From assembly GCF_000715075.1 (NCBI RefSeq), contig NC_134087.1, forward strand, positions 105,067,161-105,131,160: 64,000 nt of DNA. Direction: 5' to 3'. Of the stretch, positions 1 to 10,009 are shown one piece after another. The stretch is from Nicotiana tabacum (lineage: Eukaryota; Streptophyta; Magnoliopsida; Solanales; Solanaceae). The notes below the pieces were generated by a model that made no database searches, was not told where the DNA came from, and was given only the letters and a program-made list of their open reading frames with translations. Both the position numbers and the translations under genes were made by a program. Position 1 is the first letter of the stretch. The number at the start of each line of letters is the position of its first letter.

Positions 1-1
1 A

Positions 2-1365
2 GTGGAAAGGCTATCAAAAATGTTGTATACAGGGGCAGAAACCGGGCTCGAGGCTCCCCAGAATGAAGATGATGCCTCGAAAGACCCACTCGGGGCAATA
101 GAAATCGAGGGTTCCTCCTCGTTCCCTCCAGTTCCTGACTTGATGATACGTGACGCTCAAGTTGTGGAGACTTTTCACGAGGAGGGAGCCCATGGAGAGG
201 AAGATTTCTTCCAAGGTTATTTCGCCACGGTAGAAGATGTAACTAGTCTAGGTGATTTGGACATGCCGAGGAAGAGCTCGAATGAGGCTTTCTCGAGTTT
301 TAAATTGACTAACAAATTTTCATCTCCCAACATTGATCCCGAGCATAAGCGGCCACTTATAATCTCAATCCCGAAGAATGCTCAAGTTTTCTTTGCCTCT
401 ATAGGAGTGGCTAGCTATCTTCGATTCTTGGTCACTGAAGAGGACCTAGCCACGATGGACGTAGTGGAATTTGTTTATTTGTTCAACGACGACCCAGCAT
501 GCTTTGAATCGGGTAAGTTCGAGGGCTATTACATAATTTCTGTATGATTTAGAATTGTTGATATCTCTAACATTTTCTTCCTTTCTTGTAGGCTTGGGTG
601 TTGCTTCATGAGGCCTTTCTTCAAATCCGAGAGGAACACAAGGCTGATGTTCAGGGCCTCATTGAGAAATGTAATAGATACAAGATTCTTAGTGAGAAGC
701 TTCATGTAGACCTGGTGGTAGCTCAAGATGAACATGTTGAGATGGCCAAGCAGGTATTTCGAGTTCTTTATGATAGTGAGGACGAGTCGGAGATAACAAC
801 TAACAATCTAATTCTATATGTTCGACAGAGGCTCGAATAGATCAAGGATCTCCAAAGGCAGATAGATAAAGTGAGACCTAAGGCTGAAGAGTTCAAGGGG
901 TTTATGGATATTTTGGCCGCAAAAAAAGAAACCGTTCAAGTAGAAATGGATTCGGCTAAGTCGTAGCTTTGCAAGAGAGCCTTGGTTCAGGCGAAGAAGG
1001 TCGAGGAGCTTGAGTTCAATTTAGCCAGTTTGGCCAAGTAGCTCGAGGTTGCCAGATCTGAAGCGACCACGGCCAATACTAAGGCCCATGCTACTGCGAC
1101 ACAATACAAGGTCGATGCCAAAGCCACCCTCGAGCAGACCAAGGGCATGGTGGATCATTCAAAGTGGCAGGCTCGAAGGGAGGCTCTCAAGAGGGTCCTT
1201 GCTCAAAGTTTCGATATCTCTGCTGAACTCGAGATCGCCAAGGCTGAGGAAGCAAAGGCTCAGAAGCTAGCATTTCCCGATGAGGATTCTGAGCATATGA
1301 GCGGATCTGGTGGACATGATTCTGAGGATGAAGAAGCTACCTCTGATAAGGACCATGTTGCTTAG
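2..1365 (+). pseudogene. antisense coiled-coil ORF of the Tat element (decayed)
   Basis: The frame enters from outside the window and runs opposite to gag-pol. Its first part (2-547) is acidic and low in recognisable motifs. A second block from about 592 to 1365 is rich in Glu, Lys, Ala and Gln with heptad-like spacing, so it should form a long coiled coil, and it ends in an acidic Ser/Glu/Asp tail. Between them a GT..AG interval at 513-591 looks like an intron, but joining there does not keep the frame, so either an indel or another junction is involved. Within 592-1365 there are three in-frame TAG codons (838, 964, 1039). Similar proteins are annotated as hypothetical in tobacco relatives and match the antisense ORFs of Tat elements. 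Function is unknown. Confidence 0.7.
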
Positions 1366-2056
1366 GCCTAGTAATTTTTTTGTTTTTACTTTGAGGCTAA
1401 CCGGCCTTTGTAAAGAAATTTTTAATCGGGTCATGTGGCCCTTGTAAAATATTTGATATGCTAAAATTCTTTTCCTTTCTATGGCTCCCGAATCCATTGT
1501 CCTTTTGTTATTTTATGCAAGTGTCAAAGTACCTTAGTATAAAGTTATATAGTTGTATTTAACAGTCCCAGATCAGAGATTTGAACTTGACCTGAGGTAA
1601 TTTTTCGATAAAGTGGAGCTGAGTGGGATCGTTTATTTGGACTCACAATAAGGTAATCGTTGAGTTTGATTTCTGAGTGAGAGTGTTATCTAAGAACTCG
1701 AAATCATGTGGCCCTTAGGCTCAAAAAATAGTCCCCAAGTGAGAATTTATTCGAACTCGGATTGAAGTAGCCCTTAAGCTTAGTAGTCGAGTAAGAGTGA
1801 TATCTCGGACTCGAAGCAATAGTATCCCTTAGGACTTTGTATTAGGCCGATCTGGCCTTTGTAAAACGATTGTTCGATCATATATATAAGGCTTTTCCAC
1901 CCTTTTCAGCTTTCAAAGTTTTCCCTTTGTTTATTATTCATGTTCACAAAGGTTGTAATGCATTAGCATGAAATAAGGAATTGTTCGAGAGTTCGAACAA
2001 TTTTGTACTCATTAGAGTTTTCAAGGCTTGATATTATCGAATCCCTTTATAATTTT
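1366..2056. other. non-coding interval after the antisense ORF
   Basis: No coding signal. It holds imperfect repeats of a motif pairing 'gagt(g/a)agagtg..atct' with 'cccttagg' at about 1674-1735 and 1789-1842, and a GGCCTTTGTAAA motif twice (about 1404 and 1853). A 24-base near-perfect palindrome (10-base arms AATTGTTCGA/TCGAACAATT) lies at 1979-2002. It is probably the 3' untranslated part of the antisense ORF transcript. Confidence 0.5.
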
Positions 2057-2507
2057 GCCGAGGGTAGTCCTTTTAACTGGTTTATGAAAATATTCAAAGG
2101 CCTATTTTGTTACGAAATTCGGACGTGTCCGAATCGTGTTAATTTGGTCGTTGCGTTTTTATTAGGGACTTGCCTCTTAGGCTTATTTTCCCATTCCACT
2201 TCGAGCAAGCTCGAGCAATTAACCTCATACTCGGGGATTGCCGTCCGAGAATCGACATGCTCGAATTGTTAAACTTTGAAATCTTAAGGCCTTAAAAGGG
2301 CGATCCTTGATTTTATAGGCCACGACCACCCCACTCGAGGACTAATACTTAGAACATGCTCGAAGTGGAATGGGAAAATAAGCCTAAGAGGAAAGTCCCA
2401 AATAAAAAAGCTACGGCAAAATTAACACGATTCGGACACATCTGAATTCCGTAACAAAATAGGCCTTCAAATATTTTCATAAACAAGTTAAAAGACCTAC
2501 CCTCGGC
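2057..2507. repeat. large inverted repeat: 150-bp arms, 151-bp loop
   Basis: Arm 2057-2206 and arm 2358-2507 are reverse complements with roughly nine in ten positions matching by eye; both outer ends are GCCGAGGGTAG/CTACCCTCGGC. The similarity stops sharply on both sides. It sits between the ends of two convergent reading frames (antisense ORF ending 1365 and pol ending about 3050), about 0.5-0.7 kb beyond each. It could be a foldback insertion or an inverted duplication inside the element; no flanking target duplication is evident. Confidence 0.85.
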
Positions 2508-3050
2508 AATCCTCGAGCGTGGGGTTAGTTGTTTGAACTTCCATTATGATCGTCCCTTAAGCCTATTACACAATAGATCAAAAGTATGAAATTGTAAAGT
2601 AGAAAAGTTTTCTAAGACATAAGATATCGGCATGGAAATACTTCTTTCAATAGATGATTATACATGTGTACATGTTTGATGTTAGGGCTCGAGTAACCTA
2701 TATGGGGATGGTTCATTCGACCGTTTGACCCTTACAAAATTTATCTATCGAGACCCCGTTGTCACGAAGTAATTTCCTTGCAACAAAGTTGACATTCAAG
2801 GGTAATGCCCCTAGTATTCGAGGTTGATTATAAAGAAGCCTCAAATACTATCAAATTGTTTTAAGTTAGCATGATCAATGGTTGCCTCGTTAGAAACCTC
2901 ACCAGAAAAACCAATTTGGGACAAAAACCAGTCTAAGGGAAAAAAAGTGCAACGCGTGCTTTCAGACCTAAAGATTTCGTATTGAAGAATCCATCGCCAT
3001 CCTCGATCAAACACTTGCAATTGGTTAGTTTAAAATATAAATGAAAATGG
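2508..3050. other. non-coding interval beyond pol of the Tat element
   Basis: No open frame of note. It contains a run near 2925-2965 resembling the conserved untranslated segment often seen after Tat pol genes. Probably 3' untranslated sequence of the minus-strand polyprotein. Confidence 0.4.
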
Positions 3051-4427
3051 AGAAGGTCGTACCGTAATAGTAGTATCGCTTTGGAAATGATACGTTCCAA
3101 TTGTTTGGTACTCGTTGTTCATCGTGATGAGCTTGCAGGATCCCTTTTTGATGATGCCGAGGACCTGATATTGTCCCTCCCAATTTGGACCCAGTTTTCC
3201 TTCATTCGAGTTTCAAGTGTTGAGGGTGAGTTTTCTTAGCACCAAGTCCCTAATTTTAAAGTGTCAATGATTGGCTCTTCGGTTGTAGTACCATTCTATC
3301 CGTTGTTTTTGTGTGGCCAATCGAACGAGGGCGGCCTTGCATCTTTCATCTAACAATTCTAGGCTCGTATTCATGGCCTTGTTATTCGATTCTTCTGTTG
3401 CATATCGAAACCTGAGGCTAGGTTCCCGACCTTGACCGGGATAAAAGCTTTGACACCATAGACCAAAGAGAACGGTGTTTCCGCGTACTGGATTTCGACA
3501 TCGTGCGGTACGCCCAAAGGACCTCGGGCAATATTTCTCTCTATTTTCCCTTAGTGTTGGTCAATCTTTTCTTAAGATTTTGAATGATAGTTTTATTGGT
3601 CGATTCGGCTTGTCCATTCCCGCTGGGATGGTATGACATTGATAGAATCCTTTTAATTTTGTGATCCTCGAGAAATTTAGTTACTTTGCTGCAAATAAAT
3701 TACTTTCCGTTGTCGCACACAATCTCGGCAGGCATCTCAAATCGACATATAATATGGTCCGAAATGAAGTCTATGACTTCTTTTTCTCTGACTTTCTCGA
3801 AAGCCTGTGCTTTAACCCACTTAGAAAAATAATCAGTCATAAATAAAATAAATTGATCTTTACCTAGGGCCGATGGTAGAGGGCCGACGATGTCCATTTT
3901 CCATTTCATGAATGGCCATGGGGATAAGACTGAGTGGAGTTGTTCCTCGGGCTGGTGAATGATCGGCACATACCTATGACATTTGTCGCACTTTCGAACG
4001 AACTCTTTTGTATCCTTGTCCATATCAACCCAATAGTACCTTGCTTAGATAACTTTGTGAACCAGTGATTCGGCGCTGAAGTGCTTCCCACAAGTGCCTT
4101 TGTGAATTTACCGTAGGACGTAGTCGGTGTCTCTTGGTCCCAAACATATCTCCAATGGCCCATCGAACATCCTCCTGATAGAATTCCATCCTTAGCCAAA
4201 GTGAACTGTGCTGCCTTCGTGCGTAGAGTCCTTGACTCATTCGGATCTAATGGGAGCTTCCCGTTCTTCAGGTATTCAATGTACTTGTTTCTCCAATCCC
4301 AAGTCAGACTTGTAGTGTTTATTTCGGCATGGCCTTCTTCGATTACTGATCTCGAGAGTTGTACGACAGTCTCTGAGTTAAGTTTGTCATCTTCGACCGA
4401 TGACCCCAAGTTCGATGTTCTGTTCAC
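3051..4427 (-). pseudogene. Tat integrase (broken)
   Basis: Integrase inserts the cDNA into the genome. Read on the minus strand, the RNase H-integrase linker is at about 4427-4240, then the end of the HHCC zinc finger (CDKCHRY, about 3985), and the catalytic core with the first Asp in WKMDIVGP (about 3900), the second Asp in CDNGK (about 3705) and the Glu in GNGQAES (about 3615). All three DDE residues can therefore be read, but in different frames with stops between them. Downstream the motif LPEVLWAYRT (about 3520) is visible in pieces down to about 3100. No chromodomain is seen, as expected for a Tat rather than a chromovirus element. Confidence 0.8.
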
Positions 4428-4758
4428 CAGGTATGCATTGTAAGGTCCACTCTTTAAATCGATGTAAAGTTACTTGTAGCTTGTCCAAGTATCTCTGCAT
4501 TTGATCTTCTAAAACTTCTAAAGTTCTATAGACTTGGTTTACAAATTGTAGGGAATCACATTTGGCCTCGTTGACCTCTGCTCCCAAACTTTTAGCCAGC
4601 TCGAGACCTACAATCATGACCTCATACTCGGCCTCATTGTTAGTTAACTTCGAAGTTTTGATAGATTGTCTAATTATATTACCTATGGGCAGTTTCAAAA
4701 TGATGTCCAGCCTCGACCCTTTCACGTTCAAAGCACCGTCTATGAAAAGGGTCCACAC
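4387..4758 (-). pseudogene. Tat RNase H (broken at its end)
   Basis: RNase H degrades the RNA of the RNA-DNA hybrid during reverse transcription. The frame opens with WTLFIDGA, the usual first-Asp motif, followed by the Glu motif TNNEAEYE, then CDS with the next Asp and a C-terminal HRFKEW segment. The frame shifts near 4400-4430, and the rest of the domain (LGSSVE) continues in the neighbouring frame starting at 4427. The domain is near full length, so decay is recent enough for easy recognition. Confidence 0.8.
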
Positions 4759-4899
4759 CCTCGATTATGCAACTGATTTTAGTATAGTTCCTTTTCGACC
4801 TCCGACATGAGGACTGGCGTGCAGTCGTCCATGAAGTCTGCCAAAATTTGGGACTTGATGGTCGTTCAGGGTTGATACTCGATATCATACCCGCTGATC

Positions 4900-6376
4900 T
4901 CGATGGGCCATTTGGCCAGTAGACCCAAGAGTTCGGGTTTGTGCAAAATATTGGGAAAAGGATAGGTAGTTATAACACAAATTGGGTGACATTGGAAATA
5001 TGGTTTTAATTTTCTAGAGGCGCTTATTAAAGAAAACATCAATTTTTCTAAGTGTGGGTATTGTGTCTCGGCCTCACCTAAGGTCTGACTAACATAGTAA
5101 ACAGGGAATTGCGTACCTTGCTCTTCTAGAACTAAGACTCCACTTACCGCTATTTTCGAGACTGCTAAGTATAAGTAGAGTTGCTCATCCGCTTTCAGAG
5201 TGTGAAGCAGTAGCAGGATCGGCAGGTATCATTTTAGTTCTTCTAAAGCTTGTTGGCATTCCGAGGTCCATGCAAAATTGCTCTTCTTCTTAAGCAGTGA
5301 GAAGAACCGGGGACTTCTATTTGAGGACCTCGAGATGAATCACCCTAGCAGCTATGCACCCCATTAAGCTTTGTACGGCTTTGACATTATCCACGACTGT
5401 GATATCTTCGATGGATTTAATTTTATCGGGGTTGATCTCAATACCCCAATTTGATACCATGAAGACGAGGAATTTTCCCGAGCAGACCTCGAACGCACAA
5501 TTCTCTTAATTGAGCTTCATGTTGTACTTTCTTAGTATGTCGAAGGTCTCCCGCAAATGTTTAAAATGGTCCTTTGCTCTCATGGACTTAACTAACATGT
5601 CATCAATATAAACTTCCATTGATTTTCCTATTTGTTCTTCGAACATTTGCTTTACTAGGCATTGATAAGTTGCACCGGCATTTTTTTAGTCCAAATGGCA
5701 TTACGTTATAACAATAGGTGCCGTATTTAGTGATAAACAAAGTCTTTTCCTGATTCCTCCGGGTTCATCTGTATTTGATTATACCCGGAGTAGGCATCGA
5801 GAAAACTGAGAATCACGTGGCCGGCCATGGCATAGATCATGCGATCGATGTTCGGCAAAGGAAAGGAATCCTTAGTGCAGGCCTTGTTCAAGTCCTTATA
5901 GTCGATGTACATTCTAAGTTTATTTCCTTTCTTAGGGACTACCACTACGTTTTCTAACCATTCGCGATATTTTACTTCCCGAATAAATCCTATTTTGAGA
6001 ATTTTTGTTACCTTGTCTTTGATGAAGGCGTATTTTACCTCGAACTAAGGCCTCATTTTTCTTTCACCAGACGGAACTTTGGGTCCAAGCTTAGTTTATG
6101 AGTAGTGATCTCCGGTGTGATCCCTATCATATCGAGATGGGACCATGCAAAACAATCCATATTAGCTTTAAGAAATAGAATAAGTTCTTTCCTGAGTTTG
6201 GGAGTTAACCTCGTGCCCAGGTATACCTTTCGATCAGGCAGATGCTCGATCAATATGATTTGTTCCAGCTCTTCAACCGTTGATTTTGAGGCATCATAAT
6301 CATCGGGGATTATGAAGGATCGATGTATCATATAGTCATCATCCTCATAAGTTCCCTTCTCCTCCGGTTGGGTCAA
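4900..6376 (-). pseudogene. Tat reverse transcriptase (broken)
   Basis: The frame 6376-6053 carries the linker preceding RT (DCFAWSHLDMIGI). The fingers and palm follow at 5945-5727 with KLRMYIDYKDLNKA and the first catalytic Asp region FLDAYSGYNQI. The YIDD active-site motif reads at 5599-5610, and the connection region runs on through several stops to about 4900. Frameshifts at about 6050 and 5720 and many stops after 5520 rule out a working enzyme. Confidence 0.85.
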
Positions 6377-6462
6377 GGCTTGCGACTATCATTGCTATTT
6401 GGCCTTCAGTTTTCCCTTCGACCCGATCCCTTTGTTGATGAAAGTGTCGATACCGGTATCAC

Positions 6463-7032
6463 TTAGTCGATTGCAAACATTTCTTTAGTGGCGGGTTGTT
6501 CACCGTAAACCGTTTTGACTCCTTCCAATGTTGGGAACTTCACGACTTGATGAAGTGTCAAGGGCACTACCCTCATGTTATGGATCCAAGGCCTTCCGAG
6601 CAGTGCGTTGTACCTCATGTCACCATCGATCACCTGGAACATTGTCTCTTGGATTGTCCCGACCACATTTAATGGCAAAATAATTTCCCCTTTGGTGGTT
6701 TCACTTGCCATGTTGAAGCCATTAAGTACTTGGGTTGCGGGCACAATTTGATCTTGTAGGCCGAGTTGCCCTAGGACCCTTGATCGAATAATATTGGCCG
6801 AGCTACCTGGATTAGTCAACACATATTTAACTTGAATTTTATTCATAAGGACATATATTATCAGTGCATCGTTTTGAGGTTGTTCGATCCCTTCTGCATC
6901 CTCATTATTGAAAGACAAGGTCTCTTTCGGTAAGTAGTCCCGAGTTCGTTTTTCTCTTATGATTGTCACCTTGGTGCATTTGGATGTCGGCCCTTGAAGA
7001 ATATCGACCCATCTAAGGATCATGTGCATCAC
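6463..7032 (-). pseudogene. Tat retropepsin-type protease, catalytic Asp lost
   Basis: Aspartic protease that would process Gag-Pol. The fold signature is clear: a strand leading to the active-site loop PGSSANI, the flap region with KGEIILPLNV, and the second conserved segment YNALLGRPWIH typical of plant Ty3/gypsy proteases. Where the family has Asp before the PGSS loop this copy reads Asn (TNPGSS), so the enzyme would be inactive even where the frame is open. The frame is intact for 189 codons. Confidence 0.8.
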
Positions 7033-7056
7033 GTGTTGTGGCTCTTCTTGCTCATT

Positions 7057-8714
7057 CTATCGATTTGAATCTCTATTTTTGAAGTGGTTCTTGACCCGAT
7101 CACTTAAGAATTCTCGAAGGTGCCCCTCGTTGAACAATCGGGTTACTTCCTCCATTAGTTGTGTGCAATCTTCTGTTTTATGGTCATGGGTGCCATGATA
7201 CTTGCATATTTGGTTTGGTTTCTCTGGGCTGGATTGGCCTGCATAGGTCGAGGCCACCTGGGATCTTTCATACGCCTAATGGCCGATACTATGGCGGAAG
7301 CATCTACGCTGAAGTTATATTCTGGCAATCGAGGTTCTTCTTTGGACCCGACATCCTTATTGAAACCACTCTTGCTCATGAGCCCTCGGGAACTCTGTCC
7401 CCGATCATTCCTTTTATCATTCCGAATGGGGTTGCGTCCAGGCCCATTATTTCTCCAATCTCCACCGTATGGCTGATATTGGTGTCTGTTCGATCGTGGT
7501 TCCCGATTGACGTCCCTTTTAACTCTGTCCATGGACCTGTTGGGATAAATCAAACCAATTGGAGCCCCTAGTTGATCGTCTTCGACCCTAATCTTTGACT
7601 GATATCTATTATGTATATCAGCCTAAGTGACAACTGGATATTCGATCAAATTCTGCTTTAATATTTGTGAAGCTATGGACTCCGTTCGTTGAGACCTTGA
7701 GTGAAGGCTTGAACAACCCAATCATCGGTGGCCGGTGGCAAATCCATCCGTTCCATTTGGAATCGAGATACGAATTCCCTGAGCATCTCGTTGTCTTTTT
7801 GTCTTACCTTGAAAAGGTCCGGCTTCCTTGTAGCAACCTTAAAGGCTCCGACGTGTACCTTTACAAAAGAATCTGCAAGCATAGGAAACGAGTCAATAGA
7901 GTTAGGTGGTAAATTATGGTACCATATCATAGCACCCTTCGATAGAGTCTCCCAAACTTCTTCAGCAATACAGACTCAATCTCGTTATCTTCCAAGTCAT
8001 TTCCTTTTATGGCGCACGTGTACGAGGTGACATGCTCGTTTGGATCTGTTGTCTTGTTGTACATCGGGATCTCGAGCATACAAAACTTCTTGGGAATTGG
8101 CTTCGGAGCCGCACTCGGGGGGAAAGGTTTCTGTACAAACTTTTTGGAGTCTAGTCCCTTCAATATCGGTGGTGCCCCCAAGGTTTGGTCGACCCTAGAA
8201 TTATAAGTTTCCACTTTCTTATTGTTTTTCTCGATCTTCTTTTCCCCTGTCTCGATTCTCTTTGTCAGTTCCTCGAGCATCTTCACGATAGTAGGATTAG
8301 TTTCTGATTCTCCTCCATTCTATCATTTTGGCACCGATTCAGCTCTATGAACAACTTCTTGCGACGGCTCGAGCTCGATCCTGCTTGGTGCTCAATTCTA
8401 ATTTTGGAGTTGTGCTATTGCAGCTTGTTGAGTTGCAACATTTCGAATATCATTCGAAGGATAATCTCACCTTCTTCACTGTTTTATGCGTTCTGACCGG
8501 CTGTTCGAGCATCTCTGCGGACGTTATTTTCAGGATCGACGCCCAAATTCCCATTAATGGCAATATGAGAGCTAACATCGATAGGGTCCATGGCCGGAGC
8601 TCCACCGGGGTTGACTGGAGGTACTCCGTTCCCTGGGGCGGCTATGTTTTCGTTCTCGCCATGAAGACCAAGGCCATTGCCTATGTGTGTGAGTCCTACT
8701 TGGGAGTTTGACAT
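7057..8714 (-). pseudogene. Tat gag (broken)
   Basis: Gag forms the particle and packages RNA. The first frame (8714-8484) starts with Met at 8714, about 110 bases inside the 5' LTR, and is Gly/Asn/Pro rich. After a gap the capsid-like core appears at 8286-7927 and 7930-7673 (MIWYHNLPPNSI, LREFVSRF, AFTQGL). A basic Arg/Asn-rich part follows, then a CxxH-type zinc knuckle (C-x2-H-x4-H-x4-C) at about 7180-7220. Several frameshifts separate these parts. Confidence 0.8.
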
Positions 8715-8802
8715 GTTGATCCTGGAATCAAAGACACTTCAAAGAAAAAGTGTAAAATAGTATGTGATAAAAATTGTACCAGGCAATCATTATTATCCTT
8801 TG

Positions 8803-8819
8803 CCCCACGGTGGGCACCA
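8803..8819 (-). promoter_or_regulatory. candidate primer binding site of the Tat element
   Basis: Three bases inside the 5' LTR the minus strand reads TGGTGCCCACCGTGGGG. It starts with the TGG expected to pair with a tRNA CCA end and sits at the expected place. The tRNA was not identified. Confidence 0.5.
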
Positions 8820-8822
8820 CAC

Positions 8823-9462
8823 TGTTTACCCTTAAAATCGGATAACAATTAAACTTAAAAGTGGTTTCAAGGATACGTAATTTCACCTAGTACCAGTTGA
8901 TAAATATGATGATTAATAATAGAAATTAACAGTAATGTAAAACAAACTAGTATTGAAATGCAATTCACCCTCGAGCAAGATCGCCCTCGAACCGACTGAG
9001 AATAGAGTTATGGAATGAAATAAATTGATGAACAAGAGAGTATAAGAGAGAAAAAGTATTGTATTGCTTTGATATACAGGAATAAGATAGTTACAAATGA
9101 TTAGAATCCCCATTTATATAGTAGAGGAATTCCACTTATGGTACGATTCTAATTACAGAAGGAAATCCCATGATTAGCTAAACAACCGTTCTTGATTTGA
9201 TCCGTTCCTAGATTTCCGCCATGATCCTCGACCAGTCACGGATATCTCGTCTTTTCATTATTATTCTATCTTCGGTCTTGCTCGATGTCTATCCCGTTTG
9301 GTCCGATCATTACTGGTCTGGATCTTGACAGGTACTCCGACTCCCGAACACAGTACCTTATTCTCATGTCACAATCTGATATATTATGGGGCCGATCCTC
9401 GATCCGTCCCCTGATCTCGGTTAATCAGTAAAATCAGGTAATGCTGATTTTAACCGTATACA
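8823..9462 (-). repeat. 5' LTR of the Tat element (640 bp)
   Basis: On the minus strand it starts TGTATACGGTTAAAATC and ends GGGTAAACA, the usual TG..CA ends. It abuts the candidate primer site and gag on one side and unrelated DNA on the other. It carries a TATA box in the right orientation. The partner LTR is outside the window, so the boundaries rest on the termini and the primer site only. Confidence 0.7.
9111..9121 (-). promoter_or_regulatory. TATA box of the Tat LTR promoter
   Basis: The minus strand reads CTATATAAATG inside the LTR, about 340 bases from the upstream LTR end. Transcription would start some 30 bases further on, near 9080-9085, and run into gag. Confidence 0.55.
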
Positions 9463-10009
9463 TCCTTAACTTTAAAAAAATTTATTTGGGCTAAAAAGAA
9501 GTTTGGCCAATTAAGCTAGAAATGTCAATCATAGTGGGAGATTGATTATGAGACTACAAAAGGAAAACTCGACAAAGCAAACATGTCCTCCACAGATCCT
9601 ATGAGGCTAAGGACGGTACACGCACAACATGAAGATTGAGGGTCCTGCTTTTTACGTCCAAACCCAACTTTTGATTTTAAAATAAAATCTAAAAGGCTGG
9701 ATGTGGGCCCCAATTTATCCGCCACTCTCTTTAATTAGTGGAGAATTGTCTTTTTCTGTCAAAACGTGTTAAAAGTCTTATTGAACCTTCAAAAGTCCAC
9801 AACCCAAAACTTACACAAAAGGACCAGAATTCATACATCACGAGGCGCCTCAGCCTGCGCGTCCACGTGGCAATATGTGGTTAGCTGAATCATCAAATTC
9901 CCGCGTGGGAGATGTTATCCATCACGTGGCTGCTGCATCCTTGCTGGACCCATTTGCCTTTTTGCAAAGTGTACTTTATTTTCTTTGTTAAAAAAATGAA
10001 AAATATTGC
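9463..10009. other. unassigned DNA between two retroelements
   Basis: No coding frame and no recognised repeat. The composition is less skewed than the elements around it. Two CACGTGG cores occur (listed separately), so it could be a relic of a gene promoter cut off by later insertions. Confidence 0.4.
9864..9929. promoter_or_regulatory. pair of G-box/ABRE-like motifs
   Basis: CACGTGG occurs at 9864-9870 (context TCCACGTGGCA) and at 9923-9929. G-box cores bind bZIP and bHLH factors and the CACGTGGC form is an abscisic-acid response core. Whether a gene uses them cannot be told; the nearest downstream candidate start is 2.7 kb away across a LINE. Confidence 0.3.

Larger units (their letters stand above)
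1..9462 (-). mobile_element. Tat-lineage Ty3/gypsy LTR retrotransposon, partial
   Basis: Minus-strand element with a 5' LTR at 8823-9462, a candidate primer site next to it, then gag, protease, reverse transcriptase, RNase H and integrase in Ty3/gypsy order down to about 3050. Past pol lie a non-coding stretch, a large palindrome and an ORF on the opposite strand (2-1365). An extra antisense ORF between pol and the 3' LTR is a known trait of Tat-lineage plant elements. The 3' LTR is not in the window, so the left end is open and no target duplication can be checked. Stops and frameshifts in every domain make it a dead copy. Lineage is assigned by recognition of the domain order and motifs. 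Confidence 0.85.

Noticed and set aside
513..591. Intron in the antisense ORF
   Set aside because: GT..AG ends and a pyrimidine-rich 3' part are present, but the splice does not keep the frame; mentioned in the ORF entry only.
7159..7571. Plus-strand frames of 105 and 136 codons over the Tat gag
   Set aside because: They mirror the minus-strand gag, which has the zinc knuckle and family motifs; no start context or domain supports the plus strand.
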